From Peribacillus kribbensis DSM 17871 (GTDB lineage: Bacteria; Bacillota; Bacilli; Bacillales; DSM-1321), in contig NZ_AUMQ01000016.1 of NCBI RefSeq assembly GCF_000430765.1, forward strand, positions 124,001-188,000: 64,000 nt of DNA. The letters run 5' to 3'. Shown piece by piece: positions 34,100 through 41,342 of the stretch (the stretch's first letter is position 1; every line of letters starts with the position of its first letter). Below the pieces are notes generated by a model. The model was given only the letters and a program-made list of their open reading frames with translations, was not told the origin of the DNA and ran no database searches. The translations under genes were made by a program, and so were the position numbers.

Positions 34100-34378
34100 G
34101 CGGACTCGTTAACACTATGGCGGTTTAATGGAAACAATAAAAGAATGCTGCTGCAGCCTTCATTTGTAGAGAAATTAGAGGAGATTAAAGAATAATTAAC
34201 CATTTTTCAACAGGCTCTTTTCGATAATGGGGATACTATAAAATCATTTATAGTGAGCAGGTACCTGACAAAATGCACAGGTATGCTCCCACTATTTTTG
34301 TGGCAGCTTTTGAATATGAGGAACGTTTAGCAGGCTTACACCTTGCTTTATATGGTTCTTACAGACGACGATCAATAA
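34100..34378 (+). other. Possible gene remnants, unidentified
   Basis: Two short plus-strand frames without start codons are visible: one ending MLLQPSFVEKLEEIKE before the stop at about 34194, and one reading APTIFVAAFEYEERLAGLHLAL around 34282-34347. They look like pieces of decayed genes, but I cannot name the families. Confidence 0.3.
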
Positions 34379-34421
34379 AAATCCCCCTCACATCGAAAGG
34401 ACTATTTTCTGTTTTGGTTAC

Positions 34422-34460
34422 GGTCTCCTACCGATAGGGAGTAATTCTCGGTAAGAGACC
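34422..34460 (-). terminator. Hairpin downstream of the dioxygenase gene
   Basis: GGTCTCCTACCGA (34422-34434) pairs with TCGGTAAGAGACC (34448-34460) with one mismatch. No U-tract is present on the minus strand, so termination is uncertain. Confidence 0.45.
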
Positions 34461-34489
34461 CGGGCTGCCTGTCTTACAGAATACTCATA

Positions 34490-35422
34490 TTACCATTTCT
34501 TCAGTCCAAGCAGCTTCTCACCTAATTCGGTCAGCTCGGCTCTTGTATATTTCAATTGTTCCAAGTTCCGTGGATCTCCTGGGAAAGCATCGCCTTTTGG
34601 TGGTATACGCTCCCTCCATGAAGCTATTCGTTCTTCACGAAGGTCTTCATTATCCTCCTGAGCGGGAAACATGGAAATATATTGTGCGATTCGTGGGCTT
34701 TCAGAATAATTCGGACGTATTCCATGGGGCTGCATGGAATTAAAGATTAACAAATCCCCAGCTTTTTGTACGATTCTAGTTGGCTCATACCCAGTCGTGT
34801 CTGGGTGATACGGATCTCGATCCTCAGGCTGCGATTTCACCCATTCCGGAAAATCACGGTACAATTCAGGAATACATTGGAACCCTCCCATTTCTTCGGA
34901 GGTATCCACTAGCGATAAAACTCCCTGGACATTTTGTGGAAGTGGAGTCTGGCTGGTATCAACATCCCAATGAATAAATCCTCCATGTGAATGTTTATCT
35001 TTTTTGGGCATATTTAAGTTACAGCGATCAATACTGGTCCATAACTCTTCAATTCCCCAGATGTCCACAAACGCATCATACACTCGCGCATACATTCGGT
35101 TATCCCATAAATATTGATGATTATACAGCTCTACCATTCCTGTTCCCTCAAGTTCTTTCATTTTCATTTCTGTCCGTGGAGAGGTATACCAGGTGGATGG
35201 ATCACTCGGATCCTTTTCCTCAAACTCCCATATCAGGCTCTTTAACCTTTCAATGTTTTCCTTAGGAATGGCGTTCCGGATAATGACGTATCCATTCTCC
35301 CTCCAGAATTTCCAGTCCTCTTCGCTTAAAACGCGTAATGGCTCATTGTTCGGCCGCGTGTTTAGCGGCTGACTAATTTTTAATGAATCATGATTCCCCT
35401 TGTTTTTAACTTCCATACTCAT
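34490..35422 (-). CDS. Phytanoyl-CoA dioxygenase (PhyH) family protein
   Basis: This 310-residue protein looks like a non-haem Fe(II)/2-oxoglutarate-dependent oxygenase of the PhyH family. The iron-binding HxD is in GGFIHWDVDTS, and the distal His with the 2-oxoglutarate Arg is in QPHGIRPNYSESPRIAQY. Such enzymes hydroxylate diverse substrates (acyl-CoA, ectoine, halogenation-like chemistry); the substrate here is unknown. I start it at ATG 35422 behind AAAGGAAG. A TGAAAC-CA-GTTTCA palindrome lies about 75 bp upstream, linking it to the LacI regulator downstream. Confidence 0.85.
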   Translation of the reverse strand: MSMEVKNKGNHDSLKISQPLNTRPNNEPLRVLSEEDWKFWRENGYVIIRNAIPKENIERLKSLIWEFEEKDPSDPSTWYTSPRTEMKMKELEGTGMVELYNHQYLWDNRMYARVYDAFVDIWGIEELWTSIDRCNLNMPKKDKHSHGGFIHWDVDTSQTPLPQNVQGVLSLVDTSEEMGGFQCIPELYRDFPEWVKSQPEDRDPYHPDTTGYEPTRIVQKAGDLLIFNSMQPHGIRPNYSESPRIAQYISMFPAQEDNEDLREERIASWRERIPPKGDAFPGDPRNLEQLKYTRAELTELGEKLLGLKKW

Positions 35423-35496
35423 ATTTCTACTTCCTTTCTCACTCATATTTTTGCTTTTGAAAAGGCTTACAACCTTTGTGGAATAACCATAATTTA

Positions 35497-35510
35497 TGAA
35501 ACCAGTTTCA
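35497..35510. promoter_or_regulatory. LacI-type operator upstream of the dioxygenase gene
   Basis: TGAAACCAGTTTCA has perfect 6-bp arms and shares the flanking AATTTA with operator 1 at 33967, which suggests that one regulator binds both. Confidence 0.65.
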
Positions 35511-35554
35511 GGTCAATCGAATTTTTTATTTTTTTAAAAATTTACTAGAGTAAG

Positions 35555-35779
35555 ATTGCCATCAGTCCGGCTCCAAATGTTTAAGTTCATCGAGGTAATT
35601 TCTCATGTGACCGCCTTCATCCCCTGCTTCGACCATCCCCGCTGGTTTTGTAACGATATGATCTTCATACATATCAAGCAGGGTGAAGCCGGAATTGCGG
35701 TCTTTCAAAACAAATCAACGGGGAATCCGAGCCTGTTAAGAAATGATAGAGTTCAAGCTTGTGGAGGAGATTACGGTCT
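35555..35779 (+). pseudogene. Partial, internally deleted copy of the GntR/AraR-type regulator gene
   Basis: Four blocks match the gene at 31359-32492 in order at the base level: TTGCCATCAGTCCGG (like 32098), AAGTTCATCGAGG...CATGTGACCGCCTTCATC (like 32196), CTTCGACCATCCC...CATATCAAGCAGG (like 32320) and CAAAACAAATCAACGGGG...GAGTTCAAGCTTGTGGAGG (like 32417). The DNA between blocks is missing and the last block is frameshifted. This is a decayed duplicate of the regulator's 3' half lying about 3 kb away. Confidence 0.88.
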
Positions 35780-35790
35780 AAAGAAGCATG

Positions 35791-35824
35791 AAAAAGGAAT
35801 GAGCGCATGGGCTAATTCCTTTTT
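35791..35824 (+). terminator. Terminator-like hairpin after the GntR fragment
   Basis: AAAAGGAAT (from 35792) pairs with ATTCCTTTT (35815-35824 region), ending in TTTTT. Confidence 0.6.
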
Positions 35825-35849
35825 ACATGCATAGTTTTGATTTTCTAGT

Positions 35850-36026
35850 TCAAATAATGAACCAAAGGCAAATAACAATCACAATCATTTGGATTAAATA
35901 TCCCGGATATCTATCAACCTGATTTCCATTTAGGATAAGATAAATGATGTGTGGGATCGAATAAAATACAATGTAGGCGATGATTAGATATTCATATCAT
36001 TTCACTTGCTTAAACTTATTTTTCAA
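35850..36026 (-). pseudogene. Small two-helix membrane protein gene with in-frame stop
   Basis: A TTG at 36026 behind AGGAG starts KNKFKQVK, then a TGA, then YEYLIIAYIVFYSIPHIIYLIL and a second hydrophobic stretch (YLIQMIVIVICLWFII) ending at 35850. The layout resembles a small membrane protein of about 58 residues broken by one nonsense codon. No family is recognised. Confidence 0.45.
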
Positions 36027-36162
36027 TTTGTTTCTCCTGATCTCTGTGACTATTCCTTTTATGATAGCAGACTGGGATATTGACCAGCCTGAATAAAACC
36101 TGTCGTAAACAGCTACCTAAAACAAAGACATCCAAATCTTTAATAAGATTAGCAGTTTCTTG

Positions 36163-36708
36163 TTACTCGAAAACCTTATACCAATATAAGGTAGTTCCAA
36201 TATTCGAATTATATGACTGCTTTAATGTGTCAACTCCGCCTAGAACAAAACCTTGTTTCACATAAAATCTGCATGCGCCAAGATTATCATCCTGGGCTTC
36301 CAGGGACATTCCTATAAGTCTACTTTGTTTTGCCCACTCTTCTGCTTCCGATAAGAGCAGCTTTCCAATTCCATATCTTCTATATTCTTTTTTTATAGCA
36401 ATATTTTCGATATAACAGAAGCGATTCCACTCCTTAACTATTCTTATTTGTCCTATGCAAGTATGATCAATAAACGCTAAAAACAACATTTTATCTTCGA
36501 GGTTTATATATTGGCTCCAATCAAGATGATCATCTGGAAATCGAATTTCCCTGGTTTCATCAAATAGAATTTCTTCATATGACCATTTTCCGGATTGTAA
36601 ACTAGGGACAACTCTGCCAAACACTTTAAAATAATCATTTGTTTGGTTGATATCTTTAATTAATTCATCTTTTAAAGGAGAAATAATGAATTTACCTTCC
36701 ATATTCAT
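36163..36708 (-). CDS. GNAT family N-acetyltransferase
   Basis: This 181-residue protein carries the GNAT core: a YIENIAIKKEYRRYGIGKLLLSEAEEWA segment with the acetyl-CoA-binding R-x-x-G-x-G/A loop, then an LEAQDDNLGACRFYVKQGF motif typical of aminoglycoside- or streptothricin-type acetyltransferases. I start it at ATG 36708 behind AGGTGTGG. The acceptor is unknown; it stands alone. The 329 bp between it and the DinB gene hold no feature I can support. Confidence 0.85.
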   Translation of the reverse strand: MNMEGKFIISPLKDELIKDINQTNDYFKVFGRVVPSLQSGKWSYEEILFDETREIRFPDDHLDWSQYINLEDKMLFLAFIDHTCIGQIRIVKEWNRFCYIENIAIKKEYRRYGIGKLLLSEAEEWAKQSRLIGMSLEAQDDNLGACRFYVKQGFVLGGVDTLKQSYNSNIGTTLYWYKVFE

Positions 36709-37037
36709 TTTTCCACACCTACCTTTCACATTTTATCCAAGCAGCCTAACTACTGCCCTCCGTACGGTGCAATACCTATTCCATTAAGGAAGTAAGTAAC
36801 TGCAAGTTCCAATACTATTCAGTCTATAGTATTCGTTACTTTAAATAAATACAGGAATAAAGATGGTTTAGTTACATAAAAAACAAGTATCTGTTGGGAT
36901 TAGGATATTACGAGGCAGTTAAGACAAAATATGATAAACTAAAATTATTAGAATATTCGGAACTAAAAGCATATTCAGCTAAACTTAGTTTAATAACGAT
37001 CGACAACACGCCGTTAATGAATTGGAGGTAATAGAAA

Positions 37038-37529
37038 ATGGAAGTAAGGACGCTTTTATTACAACAATGGACAAGCTGCTTAGATAAAGAAGACTGGTTT
37101 CCGCCGCTTGAAAACGTGCTCGAGGATATTACATTTGAACAGGCAATTTGGAAACCCATGGAGGGTGCACATTCCATTTGGGAGTTAGTTTGTCATTTAC
37201 TTTTTTATGAAAAGAGAATTCTGATGCGATTTCTTGGTGAAACAGCGAATGAACCACAGGCTGAGAATAATGAATCTACATTTCGATTACCAACATTGAC
37301 GTCAGAAAATTGGATGGAAACAATTCAAGAATACTTTTATGTTCATCGGGAACTTGAAAAAACACTGGCACATTCAGATCAAGAAGATTTGTATAGAGTG
37401 ATCCCACGAGAAGATCATTCATTAGTGCATGAACTGAAGAGTCTTGCCATGCACGATGCTTATCATATTGGGCAAATCGTATTCCTAAGTAAAATGCAGG
37501 GAGCTTGGGCAGAGAAACGCAGATTTTAA
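37038..37529 (+). CDS. DinB family protein
   Basis: This 163-residue four-helix-bundle protein has the metal-binding His pattern of DinB/YfiT proteins: H in GAHSIWELVCHLLFYEKR and the C-terminal LAMHDAYHIGQIVFL. The family uses a divalent metal and a thiol such as bacillithiol in transferase-type reactions; the exact role is unknown. GGAGG precedes the ATG and a strong terminator follows. Confidence 0.88.
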   Translation: MEVRTLLLQQWTSCLDKEDWFPPLENVLEDITFEQAIWKPMEGAHSIWELVCHLLFYEKRILMRFLGETANEPQAENNESTFRLPTLTSENWMETIQEYFYVHRELEKTLAHSDQEDLYRVIPREDHSLVHELKSLAMHDAYHIGQIVFLSKMQGAWAEKRRF

Positions 37530-37569
37530 AAGCCCATTAGCTTCTTCTGTTCCGAATTGAATGATAAAG

Positions 37570-37602
37570 GGGGACTTTCTTAAATAGAAAGTCCCCTTTT
37601 AT
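37570..37602 (+). terminator. Terminator after the DinB gene
   Basis: An 11-bp perfect stem (GGGGACTTTCT 37570-37580; AGAAAGTCCCC 37586-37596) is followed by TTTTATT. Confidence 0.88.
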
Positions 37603-37757
37603 TTATTAAACTGGCCAATCCTAGGGCCAGCAAGATGGTGAAAGTAAGAAACACCAAGCTTCAGGCCTGCCTTTGCGACCTAAATCGATTTTCAATCGTT
37701 CACTTCTATTAGAGAATATGTTAACATGGTTTTAGAAAATTTTTACAGGAGACTGGA

Positions 37758-38024
37758 ATGAAAAAACCCTTATTGATGATTCTCATTCTCTTGAACCTTA
37801 GCTATCTTGCCTTGTTTCTTATCAAAGGAGTATCCGCATTTTTGTGGCATGCGATCTGGCTTTTCCCTATAGCTTTAGGTATAGGAATTTCCCTCCTTAC
37901 CTTGATCAGGATGAGAAAAGAAACCAGTTATAATGTAAATTTATCTATAGCTGTTCTGTCCTTAAGCATTTGGACTCTTGGAACCATGGGATTCAGCTAC
38001 TTTCTCGCGCATATGATGGGATGA
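37758..38024 (+). CDS. Small membrane protein, three predicted helices
   Basis: This 88-residue protein has hydrophobic segments at about 4-22, 28-48 and 62-85, with RMRKET as the inside loop. ACAGGAGACTGGA precedes the ATG. No family is recognised. The next gene, 120 bp on, encodes another protein of the same size and type, and the two may be a related pair. Confidence 0.65.
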   Translation: MKKPLLMILILLNLSYLALFLIKGVSAFLWHAIWLFPIALGIGISLLTLIRMRKETSYNVNLSIAVLSLSIWTLGTMGFSYFLAHMMG

Positions 38025-38145
38025 AAAAGGTTTGAAAGAGAGTGATAGAGATTACACAACAAAAATCATAACCAGGCAGCTGAAAAATCTTGAGCGTAGT
38101 TGATATGTAAAATCTGATTAATCACAGAGACAGGAGTAAAACTTT

Positions 38146-38415
38146 ATGCTAAGAAACTGGTTAATCGGATCCTGTACTTTATGTCTTGTTCCACTGATAT
38201 TCATAGTGAATTTCCTGTTTACTATTATTCCCTTAGAAAAAATACAAGGACTGCCTATATTTTTCCCTATAGTATTCTGTCCGATCGGTTTGTTTTTTGC
38301 TTTAAAAGCACACAAAATTCAAAAAAGCGCAGGAACCAGTTATGCTTTCTCTGTAAACTTAGCCTTATTTCTATTCACTTATATAATGTTCGGAACTTTG
38401 ATATTTGGTCCCTGA
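38146..38415 (+). CDS. Small membrane protein, three predicted helices
   Basis: This 89-residue protein has hydrophobic segments at about 7-28, 36-52 and 67-88 and a short basic loop (KAHKIQKS). CAGGAG precedes the ATG. No family is recognised; it may be a lantibiotic-immunity-like or general small integral membrane protein, but nothing proves this. Confidence 0.65.
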   Translation: MLRNWLIGSCTLCLVPLIFIVNFLFTIIPLEKIQGLPIFFPIVFCPIGLFFALKAHKIQKSAGTSYAFSVNLALFLFTYIMFGTLIFGP

Positions 38416-38481
38416 TTTCCCTTAATAATTCAAGGTAGGATTAATGGGGGATCCTGCTAAAGCTGGTTCCCTTAATTTTAG

Positions 38482-38832
38482 CTATAACTCCTGAAACAGC
38501 CCAATCCGATTGCCATCAGGGTCCTGAAAGGAACACCAAGCTGCAGGCACGCCTTCTCGAGTTTGGACTTCCTCTATCTCCATATGAAGTGCCTGCATCA
38601 AACGCCCGCGCTCTGAATGGATATCCAGGACGCCTATCCGCAGCGGGCCATTTCCTACTGCGGGCTCTCCTTTTGCCACCTGCAGCCACGCTCCCTTTAC
38701 AATCTCCCACTCAGCGAAATCTTCATGTGGGATGAAATCAGGATGGCGGTTAAAGAGATTCTTGTACCATCTCAATCCCTCATCAAAATTCTCCACGCGA
38801 ACCTGGAATGTCACGCCTGTATGATTTTTCAT
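38482..38832 (-). CDS. VOC superfamily (glyoxalase/bleomycin resistance-like) protein
   Basis: This 116-residue protein has two beta-alpha-beta-beta-beta modules, with VTFQVRVENFDEGLRWYKNLF at the start and AWCSFQDPDGNRIGLFQEL at the end, the usual last strand with a metal-binding Glu. I start it at ATG 38832, behind TAGGAGAG; longer frames lack a ribosome site. The substrate is unknown and it stands alone. Confidence 0.8.
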   Translation of the reverse strand: MKNHTGVTFQVRVENFDEGLRWYKNLFNRHPDFIPHEDFAEWEIVKGAWLQVAKGEPAVGNGPLRIGVLDIHSERGRLMQALHMEIEEVQTREGVPAAWCSFQDPDGNRIGLFQEL

Positions 38833-39582
38833 TCTTTTCTCTCCTAACTCGCTTAAGTACATTTTATGGGACTGCATAGTTTCATAGTGATCAAATGTTA
38901 GGATTATTTTCCCATCAATAAAATAAGGATAAATAGAAAGAACAGTGTAGAAAAAAACGTTGTAAAAAGACTTTAAAAAATGAACCTATTCCCTTCTTTT
39001 GCTTTTTTTAGTTCGTCTTCCAGCCTTTTTTCTTTAGTTTGGTATGGATCAATGCTATCTCTATGGGTCTTTATTCAAGAACTTGAAAGGATTCTCCTTC
39101 TTATGAGAAATAATCGATATCAATTAAAAAAATACGAGGTACGATGAAGCTTTAAAGAAAATAAGAAAAGCCAAGAGTGGCTTGCCTTTTTCAATCTGTT
39201 TCCTAATAAAAGATAGTTGGACTTAGGGCAAGTCCGCTTCCTAGGAAGGATAAAAACCTGCCTCTTGAATCCATTTAGAGCAAAAATCTCGCCTGTGGGA
39301 ACGCACCGGGACTCTCATTATCGAAAGACCTTCCTCCTTTTCTTCTGTTTCCGTAATTTCAGGATCTATTTTTACTTTATATTGACCTTATTTATCAAAA
39401 ACAAATGATTTAAAGAGCATGGTTCGAAAACAAAAACGTGCGATTTACATTTAATCAAAGGAATTTCGAGTGTGCAGACCCCAAAATTACCAAAAACGCG
39501 AACTATTATACTATTGATATTATCATCGTTCGTATAATATAATTAGTCTCGTAAACTATTATGTTATCGGGAGAGGATTCAT
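38833..39582. other. Gene-poor stretch with a decayed leader and a hairpin
   Basis: No intact gene is seen. Bases about 39069-39142 resemble 45348-45430, just upstream of the GNAT gene at 45436 (TTCAAGAA, TCCTTCTTATG, GAAATAA and ACGAGGTA shared in order), so a lost paralogue may have begun here. AAGCCA (39168-39173) and TGGCTT (39178-39183) form a hairpin followed by GCCTTTTTC. The rest is AT-rich upstream sequence of the nucleotidase gene. Confidence 0.4.
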
Positions 39583-41187
39583 TTGCGTAAGAGAAGAAAC
39601 GTGGTTTTATCAGCAGGCTTAGCTGTATTATTAACTTTTCCATTCACTAGTACTACCCATGCAGAAACGAATCATGCTGCGACGACCAAAGCGACTCCGC
39701 ATCCTTTTGAGGTTCAGCTGTTAGGCGTAAATGATTTTCACGGCCAATTGGACGTCACTCGTAAGGTAAATGGCCGTTCAGTTGGACGGGCTGATTATCT
39801 TGCGGCTTATTTAAAACAGCAAAAGGCTAAAGTTAAAGATACGTTATTGCTTGCTGTAGGCGACAATGTGGGTGCTTCTGCCCCTGTATCTGCTCTTATG
39901 CAGGATGAACCGACGATCAACATTTTCAATACCCTTCATTTCGATGTTAGTACAATTGGGAACCACGAATTTGACCACGGTGTAAATGAAATGATTCGTC
40001 AAATTTATGGTGGAAGAAACCCAAATACCGGTGAATTTTTCAAGGGTGCCAATTATCCCTACATCTGCGCAAATGTTGTTACCACCAAGACTAAAAAGCC
40101 TATTCTGCCTCCTTATTTGATTAAAAAAGTCCACGGGGCGAAAATTGGTTTTATCGGAGTGGTAACAACTGAAACTCCTACTATTACGATGCCTTCGAAT
40201 GTAAAAAACATCGAATTTACAGATGAAACAGAAGCTATTAATAAATATGCGAAGGAGTTAAAGAAACAGGGCGTTCAAACGATTGTTGTACTGGCACATG
40301 ACCCGGGAACTTCTGCAGCGGACGGTTCAAACGCAAACGGCCGTGTCTATGATATTGCTCAGCATACAGACCCTGAAGTGGATGTAATTTTTGGCGGCCA
40401 TAACCATGCCTACATGAACACAAAGGTAAACGGAAAATTAGTGGTTCAAGCCTACTCCTTTGGTACCGCCTTTGATGAGGTTCATCTTTGGATTGATCCA
40501 AAAACAAAGGATGTAGTAAAAAGTGAGGCGAAAATTGTTAATACCTATCAGGATGCCATTCAGCCAGATCCTCAGGTGAAACAGATGATAGATGAGGATG
40601 AGGCAAAAGTCGCCCCTTTAATTAATAAAGTCGTAGGCAGCGCAGCCACAGCATTAACACAGGATCAGAATGCAAGCGGTGAATCCAATCTTGGTGATTT
40701 TATTACAGATGCCCAGCGCGCTTCCACAAATGCTCAAATTGCCATTACGAATCCTGGCGGTATCCGCGCAAATATTAACAGCGGAGAGATTACATGGGGT
40801 GAATTATTCACGGTTCAGCCATTTAACAATCAATTAATCACCATGAACTTGACTGGAGACCAAATTCGTCAGGCATTGAACCAGCAATGGGCTACAGGCC
40901 GTATGCTTCAAATGTCCGGCATGAAATATACTTGGGACAGCACGTTAGGAACAGACAAAATCGTTTCATTAACGCTTGAAGACGGTACACCAATCGAACC
41001 AAACCAAACCTACTCCGTTACAATGAATTCATTCTTAGCCAGTGGCGGAGATGGATTTACCGTGTTTGCTTCCGGACAAAATCCAGTTACAGGGCAGGTA
41101 GATTTGGATGCCTTAGTCGACTATGTACAAAAGCAGACAGCTCCGATAAATGTGACAACAGGCAATCGAATTCAAAAAATAAAATAA
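39583..41187 (+). CDS. Secreted 5'-nucleotidase / 2',3'-cyclic phosphodiesterase family protein
   Basis: This 534-residue protein has a Sec signal peptide (MRKRRN start, cleavage near THA at 27). The metallophosphatase domain shows NDFHGQ (D51, H53), GDNVGAS (D94), GNHEFDHG (N127, H128) and GGHNHAY; the C-terminal substrate-binding domain begins near NPGGIRANI. It would release phosphate and nucleosides from nucleotides outside the cell. It lacks an LPxTG anchor, so it is probably secreted. The start is TTG 39583, 6 nt after GAGAGG. A terminator follows. Confidence 0.92.
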   Translation: MRKRRNVVLSAGLAVLLTFPFTSTTHAETNHAATTKATPHPFEVQLLGVNDFHGQLDVTRKVNGRSVGRADYLAAYLKQQKAKVKDTLLLAVGDNVGASAPVSALMQDEPTINIFNTLHFDVSTIGNHEFDHGVNEMIRQIYGGRNPNTGEFFKGANYPYICANVVTTKTKKPILPPYLIKKVHGAKIGFIGVVTTETPTITMPSNVKNIEFTDETEAINKYAKELKKQGVQTIVVLAHDPGTSAADGSNANGRVYDIAQHTDPEVDVIFGGHNHAYMNTKVNGKLVVQAYSFGTAFDEVHLWIDPKTKDVVKSEAKIVNTYQDAIQPDPQVKQMIDEDEAKVAPLINKVVGSAATALTQDQNASGESNLGDFITDAQRASTNAQIAITNPGGIRANINSGEITWGELFTVQPFNNQLITMNLTGDQIRQALNQQWATGRMLQMSGMKYTWDSTLGTDKIVSLTLEDGTPIEPNQTYSVTMNSFLASGGDGFTVFASGQNPVTGQVDLDALVDYVQKQTAPINVTTGNRIQKIK

Positions 41188-41200
41188 AGAACTTCCCTTT

Positions 41201-41237
41201 AACCTTAACTCTTAAAATAGTTAAGGTTATTTTTTAT
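41201..41237 (+). terminator. Terminator after the 5'-nucleotidase gene
   Basis: A 10-bp perfect stem (AACCTTAACT 41201-41210; AGTTAAGGTT 41219-41228) is followed by ATTTTTTAT. Confidence 0.88.
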
Positions 41238-41305
41238 AGGAGCTAAGGTCTTTCGCTTCCAATCTGGCAGCTCTAGCAGAAATCGCAGCACCTAGTTACT
41301 GAATG

Positions 41306-41335
41306 AAAAAAGAGTGACGGAAGAAACCGTCACTC
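41306..41335 (-). terminator. Terminator after the large secreted protein gene
   Basis: A 9-bp perfect stem (GAGTGACGG 41312-41320; CCGTCACTC 41327-41335) is followed on the minus strand by TTTTTTCATTC. Confidence 0.88.
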
Positions 41336-41342
41336 CTCTCTA

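Noticed and set aside
39514-39538. Sigma-A promoter TTGATA/TATAAT before the nucleotidase gene
   Set aside because: The spacing is only 13 bp, too short for a normal sigma-A promoter.
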